Below, in pieces: positions 50,433 to 59,237 of a DNA stretch of 64,000 nucleotides. The notes below the pieces were generated by a model. The model worked only from the letters and a program-made list of their open reading frames with translations, was not told where the DNA came from and searched no databases. Position 1 is the stretch's first letter. The number at the start of each line of letters is the position of its first letter. Made by a program: the position numbers and the translations under genes. This DNA is from Mesonia aquimarina (GTDB taxonomy: Bacteria; Bacteroidota; Bacteroidia; Flavobacteriales; Flavobacteriaceae), in the NCBI RefSeq assembly GCF_003667275.1, contig NZ_RCNV01000008.1:62001-126000 (forward strand). Direction: 5' to 3'.

Positions 50433-51077
50433 TTATTCTTTTATTAATATAAAACTCTGCTGAGGTATACTATATTTGTTATTAAGACTTACGGTACCCT
50501 GTTCATGGCTAATAAACCCTTGATCCGTCATAGTTAATTCTGATTTTTCCACACCATTTTCTGTAAAATGTCTGAAATAATATAACATTACGCTGCCTGG
50601 TATATTAATATTAGGTTCATTAAAAAGAAGAGCTACTCTTACTTCCCCTGGATTACATCCTATACAAACATCTGGTATGCTACTATATTTTTGAATGATC
50701 CCACCGTATAGGTTATATGCATAAGGATCGCTATAGTTAATCTGTAAGTTTGGTAATGTATTTACTTTTTCAATTCCGTTTTCTACGTAACGATATTCAC
50801 CAATTAAAATGTCTTCATAATAATTTACGCCTAGCATAGGACTTGCTGAATTGTCAATGTATTGCATTTCTTTCTTTACTAGGGTAATGGTGAGTAGCGT
50901 GTTTCCACTACTATATTGCCAAGTACCTTCAAATCTATCATAATCATTAAACGTATCTTTGTAATAGGCGCCCGCTATTGAAGCGTAATCTGGGTTGCTA
51001 TACCTTGGTAGAACGGGCGATTGTGCTTTACAAAGCATAAAACTGAATAAAAGTGGGAGGATAAAAAATATCTTCAT
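50433..51077 (-). CDS. DUF6705-like secreted protein, paralogue
   Basis: From the ATG at 51075-51077 the protein starts with a signal peptide (MKIFFILPLLFSFMLCKAQ) and has about 214 residues. It shares the YYKDTFNDYDRFEGTWQY pattern with its neighbour. An upstream ATG (51122) would place the signal 15 residues inside and is rejected. Tandem copies are common in this family. Confidence 0.7.
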   Translation of the reverse strand: MKIFFILPLLFSFMLCKAQSPVLPRYSNPDYASIAGAYYKDTFNDYDRFEGTWQYSSGNTLLTITLVKKEMQYIDNSASPMLGVNYYEDILIGEYRYVENGIEKVNTLPNLQINYSDPYAYNLYGGIIQKYSSIPDVCIGCNPGEVRVALLFNEPNINIPGSVMLYYFRHFTENGVEKSELTMTDQGFISHEQGTVSLNNKYSIPQQSFILIKE

Positions 51078-51182
51078 AATTGTAAAGCTGAGATTGTGTA
51101 TCTTTATAATTGTTTGATTCATAGTTTTTAGCGTGGTACAAATAGCTGCTCTTACAGCAAGTTAACTAATAAGTATATTAAA

Positions 51183-52010
51183 ATGAAAAAGTTGTTATAT
51201 TTTTTGTTACCAGTATTTTTAATCTTATTTGCTTGTAAGGAGAAAAATACATCTTCATTACAGGAGGTTGAGAAAAAAAATCGAGCTACAACAAATCAAA
51301 AAATAATAGATTTATCGCACGATTATTCTAACGAAACAATTTATTGGGTTACTGCTGAAGAATTTCAATTAGATACTGTATTTAAAGGTCAAACCGATAA
51401 AGGGTTTTATTATTGTGCGAATAATTTTAGTACGGCAGAGCACGGCGGCACACATATAGACGCGCCTATACATTTTGCTGAAGGAGGGCTTTCAGTTGAT
51501 GAAATTCCACTTGAAAAATTAATAGGACCAGGAATTAAAATCGATGTTTCTGCAAAAGCACTAAATAATCCTGATTATTTAATTGCAATTGATGATCTAC
51601 TTGCGTGGGAAAATCAGCAGAAAATGAAAATTCCAAATGCTAGTATTGTGTTGTTAGAAACAGGGTATTCAAAATATTATCCGGATAAAGAAAAATATAT
51701 GGGGACTGTAGATAGGGGAGAAGATGCTATAAAACAATTGCATTTTCCAGGGCTTTCTAAAGAAGCCGCAACTTGGCTTGTGGAAAAACGGAATATTAAT
51801 GCTATTGGAATTGACACCCCAAGTATAGATTACGGTCAATCTGAATATTTTGAGAGTCATGTTATCTTACTTTCTGAAAATATTCCGGCTTTTGAAAATT
51901 TGACTAATTTAGATAAATTACCCGCCACTGAATTTAAAATAATTGCATTGCCTATGAAAATTAAAGAAGGTAGTGGAGCGCCGTTAAGAATTGTAGCTTT
52001 AAAAAAATAG
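51183..52010 (+). CDS. Cyclase-family lipoprotein (kynurenine formamidase-like)
   Basis: A 275-residue protein with a lipoprotein signal (LLPVFLILFACKEK). The cyclase/formamidase metal motif is HGGTHIDAPIHF (about residues 85-96). Further family segments are LDLSHDYSNETIYW-like near residue 40, VLLETGYSKYY and NAIGIDTPSID. Members of the family hydrolyse arylformamides or related amides. The exported form here probably works in the periplasm on an unknown substrate. It is followed after 14 bases by an M23 peptidase gene. Confidence 0.85.
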   Translation: MKKLLYFLLPVFLILFACKEKNTSSLQEVEKKNRATTNQKIIDLSHDYSNETIYWVTAEEFQLDTVFKGQTDKGFYYCANNFSTAEHGGTHIDAPIHFAEGGLSVDEIPLEKLIGPGIKIDVSAKALNNPDYLIAIDDLLAWENQQKMKIPNASIVLLETGYSKYYPDKEKYMGTVDRGEDAIKQLHFPGLSKEAATWLVEKRNINAIGIDTPSIDYGQSEYFESHVILLSENIPAFENLTNLDKLPATEFKIIALPMKIKEGSGAPLRIVALKK

Positions 52011-52024
52011 TTAGAAAATCTGTA

Positions 52025-52849
52025 ATGAAAAATAATATCTTATCGGTTATTCTTCTCTTTTTTACGCTTGCTGTTTTTAGTCAGAAAAAAGCAGATGAGC
52101 CAACTACGTATAAAGATGATTTGTCCTTTGGGTGGAAAGAAAATAATGACACGTTAAAATTAATTGCGCGAAGTAAAATTTTTGCTCCTATTCAACTTTA
52201 TTTTTATTCAAGAAAAAACAATTCAGAACTCAATTCATTTCTATTGAAACCAAAGGATAGTGTGGTGTTAGCTAGTATTTTTAGTACTAAAGAAGATTCC
52301 CTAATCACCAATAGATTTAATGACAGTATTCGAGTTGGTTATTTTTTCGGACATAAATCTTTAATACATCCCAAGTTAGATTATCCTTACAGGCTTCCAT
52401 TTAAAAAAGGGCGTAAGTATGAGGTTAGCCAGAGTTTTAACGGTAAAAATTCTCATCATAGTAAAAAATCTAAATATGCGATAGATTTTCAGTTAAATGC
52501 AGGAGAGAAAGTCTATGCTGCCAGGGGAGGAATTGTAGTTAAAGTAATTGATTGGTTTACTAAACAAGGTGGCAAAGAATTAATACATGCGGCCAATAAA
52601 ATTGTAATTCTTCACGATGATGGAACCATGGCTTCTTATGTACATTTAGATTACAAAGGAAGTTTTGTTAAAGAAGGACAACGCATAAATAAAGGAGATA
52701 AAATTGGAGTTTCTGGCTTAACCGGTTATACAAGAGGTCCACATTTACATTTTGTTGTGCGAAAGGAAAATGATATTGCTATTCCTGTATATTTTGAAGG
52801 CTATATGGGAAAAACTCTTAAAACAGGAAAGCTATATAAAGTGAAATAA
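52025..52849 (+). CDS. M23 family metallopeptidase
   Basis: A 274-residue exported protein (signal MKNNILSVILLFFTLAVFSQ). The LytM-like M23 domain is at the C-terminus (about 130-260). It has the zinc ligands His and Asp of NSHHSKKSKYAIDF, the central ASYVHLDYKG and the RGPHLHF motif. Such enzymes cut peptide crosslinks in peptidoglycan or serve as activators. It overlaps no gene but is close behind the cyclase-family gene, suggesting co-transcription. Confidence 0.9.
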   Translation: MKNNILSVILLFFTLAVFSQKKADEPTTYKDDLSFGWKENNDTLKLIARSKIFAPIQLYFYSRKNNSELNSFLLKPKDSVVLASIFSTKEDSLITNRFNDSIRVGYFFGHKSLIHPKLDYPYRLPFKKGRKYEVSQSFNGKNSHHSKKSKYAIDFQLNAGEKVYAARGGIVVKVIDWFTKQGGKELIHAANKIVILHDDGTMASYVHLDYKGSFVKEGQRINKGDKIGVSGLTGYTRGPHLHFVVRKENDIAIPVYFEGYMGKTLKTGKLYKVK

Positions 52850-52938
52850 AGATTGCTAAGTTTCTTTTCAAATAAATTATATATATTTAATTGTTGTTTT
52901 TTGATGATATAAAATAAATCTAATCCAGCCTTAAAATT

Positions 52939-53610
52939 ATGAAAATAATTGTGATGTTATTTTGTTTACTAGTGAGCTTCTCTTTGTTTTCTCAAGATTG
53001 GGATTTTGAAGCTCCAGACTACGATAAAATTGAAAAAAACATTCAACAGAAAAAATCAAATCTGTTTTATGAAACCTTAATGAAGAAATATTTACAAGCA
53101 GATGCTACCATGACGCTTCAAGAAAAAAGGCACCTCTATTATGGTTACACTTTTCAAGACGAATATTCTCCTTATGCGCGGTCAGCTTATAATGACAGTT
53201 TAAAAGTTGTGCTTGAAAAAGAAAATCATAACCCAAAAGATCTCGATAAAATTTTAAAGTTTAGCGATTCAATTTTATCGGCAAACCCATTCAGTATAAG
53301 AGCCTTAAATTATCAATCATACGTTTTAGAAAAAATGGACCGTAAAAAAGCTCTTAATAAAAAAGTAACACAATTAAGAATTATTATAGATGTCCTTATA
53401 AGTTCTGGAAACGGAACAAGTAAAGAAGATGCCTTTTATGTTATTTACACTATGCACGAATATGATTTGTTAGCTGTTTTAGGCTTTGAGTTTGGAGGTT
53501 CTCAAAAACTTATTGAACACTATGATTATTTAACGGTTTTAGAAAATAATGCCGGAGTTAAAGGGTTGTATTTTGATGTGAGCCCTTGTTTAAACTCTAT
53601 GTTGAATTAA
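52939..53610 (+). CDS. DUF4919-like exported protein
   Basis: A 223-residue protein with a signal peptide (MKIIVMLFCLLVSFSLFSQ). The mature part begins DWDFEAPDYDKIEKNIQ and is helical with TPR-like spacing, matching DUF4919. Its function is unknown. It is convergent with the DUF481 gene, six bases away. Confidence 0.75.
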   Translation: MKIIVMLFCLLVSFSLFSQDWDFEAPDYDKIEKNIQQKKSNLFYETLMKKYLQADATMTLQEKRHLYYGYTFQDEYSPYARSAYNDSLKVVLEKENHNPKDLDKILKFSDSILSANPFSIRALNYQSYVLEKMDRKKALNKKVTQLRIIIDVLISSGNGTSKEDAFYVIYTMHEYDLLAVLGFEFGGSQKLIEHYDYLTVLENNAGVKGLYFDVSPCLNSMLN

Positions 53611-53616
53611 GTCGTT

Positions 53617-54654
53617 TTATAAATCCCAGCCAAAAATAGTTTGAAAAACAAAATCGCTTTCACTTCCGCTTTCTGCCGGTTTATTATCGTAATTTAAGGA
53701 GAACCCAAGATCTATATAGAAATCTAAAGGTAAGTCATATTTAAAATCAAATCGGTAATCTGCCCGCCATCTGCCGGACTCTGTAAAACTAGGATAGATA
53801 TATAAATTAGTTAAAAGGCTGAGGTCGCCGATATCGTATAAATTTAATTCTGTTCCTACAAAACCTTCACCACTATTGTTATAAGTTTTTTGACCATTTA
53901 CGCCAAAGGTTTCATTGTTAAACGATGCTCCTGCTTGTACGCCCCAATAAACCTGATTTGTGCGGACCAGGAATTTTCCCATACCTAATTTTCCTAAGGT
54001 ACGTAAATCTATATTTTGTTCGGTGTTAGAAAGCCAAGAAACTTCTGCCAAAGTAAACCAATTTTTCTTTAGGTAATATTTAAATCCTAAGGCTGCATCT
54101 AAGCGATGTATGTCTGCAACACTGTCTTGTATAGAGCGAATATCGTTGTAACTACCATTTAGAGCCCAACGTCGTTCTTGGTATCCTAATGTACTACGGA
54201 TGCTAAATTGACTAAGGTTGTTGGCTTTTGTGTAATTGTAGCCTAAGCCAAGGGATACAGAAAGTTTATCCCAAAAGCTAGATTTAACAGCATTTAAAAA
54301 AACGATATTGTCTTTTTGTACATCGCGAATTGTATCTGTAGCTCTTATTATGTTAACAGTTTTTTCTCCGCTACTTTCAACTTTTCCGTTGTAACGACCG
54401 CCAGATTTTAAATTAATTAAAAAAGAACTGGTTGTATAAATAGTTTTTATTTTATCCCATTCTATTTTAAAATCATCGTCGCTATAATCTGTTTCCATTG
54501 TGGCGACGCCACGGTTCATGGTTTTTAGTTCGCCAACAATAACGTTATTGTTGGTAAGAACTAGCGAATCATTTTGCGCTTGTATAGAATGAAAGCTTAA
54601 AAAACATACAAACGCGACACACAACTTTAGCTTAAATAGTATTTTGCTTATCAT
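53617..54654 (-). CDS. DUF481 family outer-membrane protein
   Basis: A 345-residue protein with signal peptide (LKLCVAFVCFLSFHSIQAQ). An N-terminal small beta domain (about 30-110) precedes a C-terminal barrel-like part with alternating residues (SVSLGLGYNYTKANNLSQF, WFTLAEVSWLSNTEQN, DFYIDLGFSLNY) and a terminal aromatic/Leu ending. It fits DUF481, salt-induced outer-membrane proteins. The 290 bases upstream are very AT-rich and hold no gene I can see. Confidence 0.8.
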   Translation of the reverse strand: MISKILFKLKLCVAFVCFLSFHSIQAQNDSLVLTNNNVIVGELKTMNRGVATMETDYSDDDFKIEWDKIKTIYTTSSFLINLKSGGRYNGKVESSGEKTVNIIRATDTIRDVQKDNIVFLNAVKSSFWDKLSVSLGLGYNYTKANNLSQFSIRSTLGYQERRWALNGSYNDIRSIQDSVADIHRLDAALGFKYYLKKNWFTLAEVSWLSNTEQNIDLRTLGKLGMGKFLVRTNQVYWGVQAGASFNNETFGVNGQKTYNNSGEGFVGTELNLYDIGDLSLLTNLYIYPSFTESGRWRADYRFDFKYDLPLDFYIDLGFSLNYDNKPAESGSESDFVFQTIFGWDL

Positions 54655-54944
54655 ATTTTGGTTAGTTTTTCATAGAAAAGGATGATATAAAAATAATGAT
54701 TTTTATAAATAATTGAAATTAATATAACTAATAAATTAACATTATTAGTAAATTATATTTACGTTATTAAGATTTATAGTATTTTTTAATCCAAAATATT
54801 TTTAGAATATTGTTGGTTATATTGGTTTTTATTTTATCTAAAGCCTTATAAAATCAGCTAAAAGTTTGATAATTTTTTAATCTCTTCAGTCAAATTTCAA
54901 TTCAAAAATGTTAATTTGCTTTACCATATCTTATTTTCCAACTT

Positions 54945-56105
54945 ATGCGAATTCTTGCTATAGACGATCAAAAACTTAGCCTGTACCCTTTAGAAAAAAC
55001 ACTTACAAGAGAAGGTTATGACTTTAAAGGATTAATGAACCCTAGAAAAGCAAAGGAGGTTATTGCTGATTTTAAACCAGATTTGGTAATAGTAGATTTA
55101 AATATGCCATTTTTTTCGGGTTTAGAAATAGTTGAATACATACGAAAGGAAGCGCAGTTAACAATTCCGGTAATTGTGTTAACAGGGGATGTAAATAAAG
55201 TTTCTATAGTAAAGGCTTTTGAACTTGGCGTAAATGACTATTTAAAAAAGCCAATCAGTTTAAAAGAAATTGTTGTTAGAATAAATAAAGTCTTAGGTAA
55301 ACCCAATGATAATATAAGAGAAGATATTAAGGCTCGTGTAGAGAAAAGCTTTATTGGCTTGGTAATTCCGCTTCAAAATAATGAGAAATTACTTAAAAGT
55401 GAAGCGTTTATTAATTTTATAGAAAACACTTCCGGTTGTTTTATTTGTTTTGCCAACAACGGGAGTACCGACAATACCTTAGCTGAAATAGAAAAAATAC
55501 GAAAAGGGCGAGAAGATAAAACTATTATTTATAATTTTAAAAAACCTCTAAAACGTTCTGAAGCAGTTCGCTTATCGGTTTTATATCTACACAGAATTTC
55601 TTCGTTAGATTTTGTGGGTTATATTAATACTTGGTTTATTCCCGCCATTGAATCTTGGAAAAAACTACCGCTTCAACAAAATAGAGTAACTGTTGGAGTG
55701 GCAAAAAAAACCAACGGAATAAAATATAGTTTGTATGTAAAACTCATTTTTAAAATGCTGATGAGACTTGATTTTAGTTATATGAATGTTGGTTTTATCG
55801 CAATGGATAAAAAAATTGTTGAAGGAGTTTTTAGAGAAAAATTTTTAAGTCAATATTTATTAAACGTAGAGGTTCTTATGCGTTTAAAAAGGCATTTTAG
55901 TAAAAATGATTTTAAAAACTTGCTTCAAAAAGAAGAATTAGATTTAACCATAACCTTAGAAGAACCTACTTCCTTTAAGCGAGAAACGCGTTTGCTAAAA
56001 GATTTTGTTAGAGTTGCTAAAGTGTATAAAAATGAGGATACCTTTATAGGGAAATCTAATTACGAAGATTTCTTCCCGAAATACCCAAATAAAATAATTG
56101 AATAA
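54945..56105 (+). CDS. Response regulator fused to a degenerate family 2 glycosyltransferase-like domain
   Basis: A 386-residue protein. The receiver domain (about 1-120) has DD (AIDDQK), phosphoacceptor Asp in LVIVDLNMPF, Thr (VLTGD) and Lys (YLKKPIS). The second part begins LVIPLQNNEKLLKSEAFINF and has FANNGSTDNTLAEIEK, the signature of GT-A family 2 enzymes. The usual catalytic DxD is not evident in the following NTWFIPAIESW segment. It may be a regulatory pseudo-glycosyltransferase. It is convergent with the single-domain regulator and histidine kinase genes (eight-base gap). Confidence 0.75.
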   Translation: MRILAIDDQKLSLYPLEKTLTREGYDFKGLMNPRKAKEVIADFKPDLVIVDLNMPFFSGLEIVEYIRKEAQLTIPVIVLTGDVNKVSIVKAFELGVNDYLKKPISLKEIVVRINKVLGKPNDNIREDIKARVEKSFIGLVIPLQNNEKLLKSEAFINFIENTSGCFICFANNGSTDNTLAEIEKIRKGREDKTIIYNFKKPLKRSEAVRLSVLYLHRISSLDFVGYINTWFIPAIESWKKLPLQQNRVTVGVAKKTNGIKYSLYVKLIFKMLMRLDFSYMNVGFIAMDKKIVEGVFREKFLSQYLLNVEVLMRLKRHFSKNDFKNLLQKEELDLTITLEEPTSFKRETRLLKDFVRVAKVYKNEDTFIGKSNYEDFFPKYPNKIIE

Positions 56106-56112
56106 TTATATA

Positions 56113-56523
56113 TTAAGAAAAATTATCCTCTTTAAAATCCTTCAAAATGGTAGAAAGCTGCTCTGGGCCAACAGGTTTTATGATGTAATTTTTTACATCT
56201 TGATACCGTTTTACGCGGTTTACATCTTTTGGGTCTATAGAGCTAGAAATTACATAAATGTAAACTTTTTTAGGAGAAGGAATTTTAATAAACTCATCTA
56301 AAAACTCCCAACCGTCCATAATTGGCATATTAAGGTCTAGTAAAATAACGTCGGGAATATTCTCGTTATTTTCAATTATTGAAGATAAATTATCCAGTGC
56401 ATCACGCCCATTTTTAAAGATTAATGTGCTTTCGCAAAAGTTAATTACATCCATCACTTTTTGAATACCAAAAACGTAAATAGGATCATCATCAATAATG
56501 CAAGTTAATTTTAAAGTGCTCAT
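56113..56523 (-). CDS. Single-domain response regulator
   Basis: A 136-residue stand-alone receiver with DD (CIIDDDPIY), phosphoacceptor Asp in VILLDLNMPI, Ser in YVISSS and Lys in YIIKPVGP. It lacks an output domain and resembles CheY-like regulators of Bacteroidota phosphorelays. It follows the PAS histidine kinase after three bases, so the kinase is the likely donor. Confidence 0.9.
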   Translation of the reverse strand: MSTLKLTCIIDDDPIYVFGIQKVMDVINFCESTLIFKNGRDALDNLSSIIENNENIPDVILLDLNMPIMDGWEFLDEFIKIPSPKKVYIYVISSSIDPKDVNRVKRYQDVKNYIIKPVGPEQLSTILKDFKEDNFS

Positions 56524-56526
56524 AAC

Positions 56527-58011
56527 TTAGGTCGTTTTTTTTAAATAAATACTAAATGTAGTTCCTTCATCAACAGCACTTTCTACTTCAATTTTTCCGC
56601 CCATCGCTTGAATTTGGTTTTTGGTTAAAAATAAACCAATTCCGCGTGCATCTTCGTGTTCGTGAAAAGTTTTATACATTTTAAATAATTTATGTCCGTG
56701 TTTTTCTAAATCTATTCCCAATCCATTATCCTTAAAATCTATACGAATAAAAGCGTCTTCAACTTCAGCATTTACTTCTAAAAAACTAGCTTTAGAAGGT
56801 GAGCTGTATTTTATGGCATTAGAAATAAAGTTTAAGAAAATACTTTCTAAATAAGCCGGAACCGCTTTTACTTTAAGCGAAGCATCAACAGCCAGTGTTA
56901 TTTTTAGGTTGTGTTGCTGTATTTGAGAGCTTAAATTTTCAATGGTTTTTTTGGCAACAGGAAGAACGGCAATAGACTCCATTGTGTTTTTTATGCTGTT
57001 GTGCATATTTACAATTTCAGAAAGATGCTCAATTGTCTCTTGTAAGTTGCTAGAAGCGCTAGAAAGCATAGTAATAATTTCGTCTTCCTCGTCCAGTTGA
57101 CTTTCATATAATTCTAATAACATGCTAAAATTTCCGGCATGAGAACGTAAATTGTGAGAAACAATGTGGGCAAAGTTTTCTAAGCGTTCATTTTGTTCCT
57201 TACTTTTCTTAAATAATTTTTTTATTCGTTTTTCTGCACGCTTCATTTCAGTAATATCAATGAGCTGCGAAATAAAATATAAGTTTAAACCATCATTGTT
57301 TTTCACTATTGAAACCGCCAAAATAGCATAAACAATACTACCGTTTTTATGGTAATAGCGTTTCTCTAATTGGTAGTGGTCAATTTCGCCATCAAGTAGT
57401 CTTTTCAGTAAACTTAAATCCTTTTCTAAATCTTCAGGAACGGTAATATCTTGAAATGTAAGCTTGAAAAGTTCTTCCTTTGTGTAGCCCAGCATTAAAC
57501 TGATGCGCTTGTTCACTTTTAGCCATTTTCCTTCTAGAGACACAAGCGCCATTCCCGTTGCACCATATTCAAAATTATTTTGAAATGCTTTTTCACTTAT
57601 TTTAAGTTTTTCAGCGAGGCCTACATCATATGTTTTTTGATAAGCATTGGCTCGTGTAATTTTTTCTGAAGAAAATACAGCTATATAAAACTCTTCCTGT
57701 TGAAAACTAAAGCTTAAAAAATGTGCTTTTTTAGAAGCAATTTTTTTGCCATTTAAAAAGAAATAAGCTTCTGTTTTTATAGATTTAGCCTCACTTTTTT
57801 CAAGAGGTTCTTTAATTTCAAAAGAAAATTCTTCTGATTTAAAATCAGTTAATAAAAGTTTTAAGTGTTCTTGTAAAGCAGGATTAATATAAAAATTCTC
57901 AGGAGAATTTTTTTGGCTTATCAAGTAACCATAAAGTGCTTGATCTAGAATAAGTTGCCAGCATGTTGGGTTGTCTTGAAAAATGTTTAATAAAGAATGC
58001 TTAATATTCAT
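56527..58011 (-). CDS. PAS-domain sensor histidine kinase
   Basis: A 494-residue cytoplasmic sensor kinase without evident membrane helices. An unassigned N-terminal sensor region is followed by a PAS/PAC domain (about 140-265; ALVSLEGKWLKVNKRISLML, KNGSIVYAILAVSIV). The DHp helix carries the phospho-acceptor His (FAHIVSHNLRSHAGN). The HATPase has the N-box FISNAIKYSS and DNGLGIDL. It is paired with the single-domain regulator downstream. Confidence 0.92.
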   Translation of the reverse strand: MNIKHSLLNIFQDNPTCWQLILDQALYGYLISQKNSPENFYINPALQEHLKLLLTDFKSEEFSFEIKEPLEKSEAKSIKTEAYFFLNGKKIASKKAHFLSFSFQQEEFYIAVFSSEKITRANAYQKTYDVGLAEKLKISEKAFQNNFEYGATGMALVSLEGKWLKVNKRISLMLGYTKEELFKLTFQDITVPEDLEKDLSLLKRLLDGEIDHYQLEKRYYHKNGSIVYAILAVSIVKNNDGLNLYFISQLIDITEMKRAEKRIKKLFKKSKEQNERLENFAHIVSHNLRSHAGNFSMLLELYESQLDEEDEIITMLSSASSNLQETIEHLSEIVNMHNSIKNTMESIAVLPVAKKTIENLSSQIQQHNLKITLAVDASLKVKAVPAYLESIFLNFISNAIKYSSPSKASFLEVNAEVEDAFIRIDFKDNGLGIDLEKHGHKLFKMYKTFHEHEDARGIGLFLTKNQIQAMGGKIEVESAVDEGTTFSIYLKKTT

Positions 58012-58159
58012 GAAGGCTTTTTCTGAAAAAGTAAATGTAATAAAATATATTTCAATTTCGTGAAAAAGTAGGTCTTTGAAGAATTTTCTTGTTAATTAAA
58101 ATCTTAAAAGTTCAACGATATATTGTACATTCGTGAAACCTTACTTTTAAATTTAATCT

Positions 58160-58747
58160 ATGGATCAATTTTGGATTTATTTTAAATTAGGCCTTACCCA
58201 TGTTTTAGATTGGAATGCTTATGATCATGTGCTTTTTCTAACTGTTTTGGTAGCAGCGTTTACCTTTTATGAATGGAAGCGCGTACTGTGGCTTGTCACA
58301 TTATTTACCATTGGGCATACCTTATCCTTAATTTTAGCAGCTTATGGAATTGTACAAGTAAATTCTGCTTATGTAGAATTTTTAATTCCGATAACTATTT
58401 TAATTACTGCTTTATATAATATTTTTACCGTAGGCAAATCCAGCAAGCGTAATGGTGGCATGAGTTTGCTCTTTTTTACTACCTTATTTTTTGGTGTTAT
58501 TCACGGCTTAGGTTTTTCGGGTTATTTTAAATTAATAACCAAAGGAACAAGTTCAAAATTACTGCCACTTTTAGAATTTGCTCTAGGAATTGAAACCGCT
58601 CAAATTATTGTAGTTTTTGTAGTTTTATTGCTTGCTTTTATCTTTCAATCTATTTTCAGATTTTCAAAAAGAGACTGGGTGTTGGTTATTTCATCAATAA
58701 TAATAGGTTTAATTATTCCAATGCTTCGCGAAAATTGGGTGTGGTAA
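58160..58747 (+). CDS. HupE/UreJ family membrane protein
   Basis: A 195-residue protein with about six membrane helices. Family motifs are HVLDWNAYDHVLFLTVLV near residue 20, FTIGHTLSLILA and FGVIHGLGFSGYF. Members are linked to nickel or cobalt transport. No urease or hydrogenase gene is in the window, so the substrate cannot be inferred. Start at 58160 gives the full family length. Confidence 0.9.
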   Translation: MDQFWIYFKLGLTHVLDWNAYDHVLFLTVLVAAFTFYEWKRVLWLVTLFTIGHTLSLILAAYGIVQVNSAYVEFLIPITILITALYNIFTVGKSSKRNGGMSLLFFTTLFFGVIHGLGFSGYFKLITKGTSSKLLPLLEFALGIETAQIIVVFVVLLLAFIFQSIFRFSKRDWVLVISSIIIGLIIPMLRENWVW

Positions 58748-58802
58748 CACAATAAAAAACACAGAATTTCTTTAACTATAAACAATTTGTAAGAATTGAA
58801 AA

Positions 58803-59237
58803 ATGTCTGTAAAAAAACAATTAAAATTCGATAAGGCTTATCTCCGTATTGCTTCAGAATGGGGCAAACTCTCACATTGCAAACGTCGCCAAGTTGGTGC
58901 GTTAATCGTAAAAGACAGAATGATTATCTCTGACGGCTATAATGGTACGCCAACCGGTTTCGAAAATTGTTGCGAAGATGAAGAAGGTTTAACCAAATGG
59001 TACGTGCTCCACGCCGAAGCAAACGCCATTTTAAAAGTAGCCGGATCTACGCAATCTTGTAAAAATGCTACATTATATATTACGATGTCGCCTTGTAAAG
59101 ATTGCAGTAAACTCATTCATCAAGCCGGAATAAAACGTTTGGTTTATAAACAAGGTTATAAGGATGATGCGGGCTTAGTTTTTCTTGAAAAAGCGGGTGT
59201 GGAAATTGTACAAATAACAGACACGGCAGCAAGTTGA
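58803..59237 (+). CDS. dCMP deaminase-like protein (deoxycytidylate deaminase)
   Basis: A 144-residue zinc deaminase that converts dCMP to dUMP for thymidylate synthesis. The zinc ligands are in HAEANAIL (about residue 74) and PCKDC (about 99-103). The phosphate/substrate part is KRRQVGALIVKD and DGYNGTPTGFENCCE. Length is normal. It overlaps the following peptidase gene by four bases. Confidence 0.93.
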   Translation: MSVKKQLKFDKAYLRIASEWGKLSHCKRRQVGALIVKDRMIISDGYNGTPTGFENCCEDEEGLTKWYVLHAEANAILKVAGSTQSCKNATLYITMSPCKDCSKLIHQAGIKRLVYKQGYKDDAGLVFLEKAGVEIVQITDTAAS

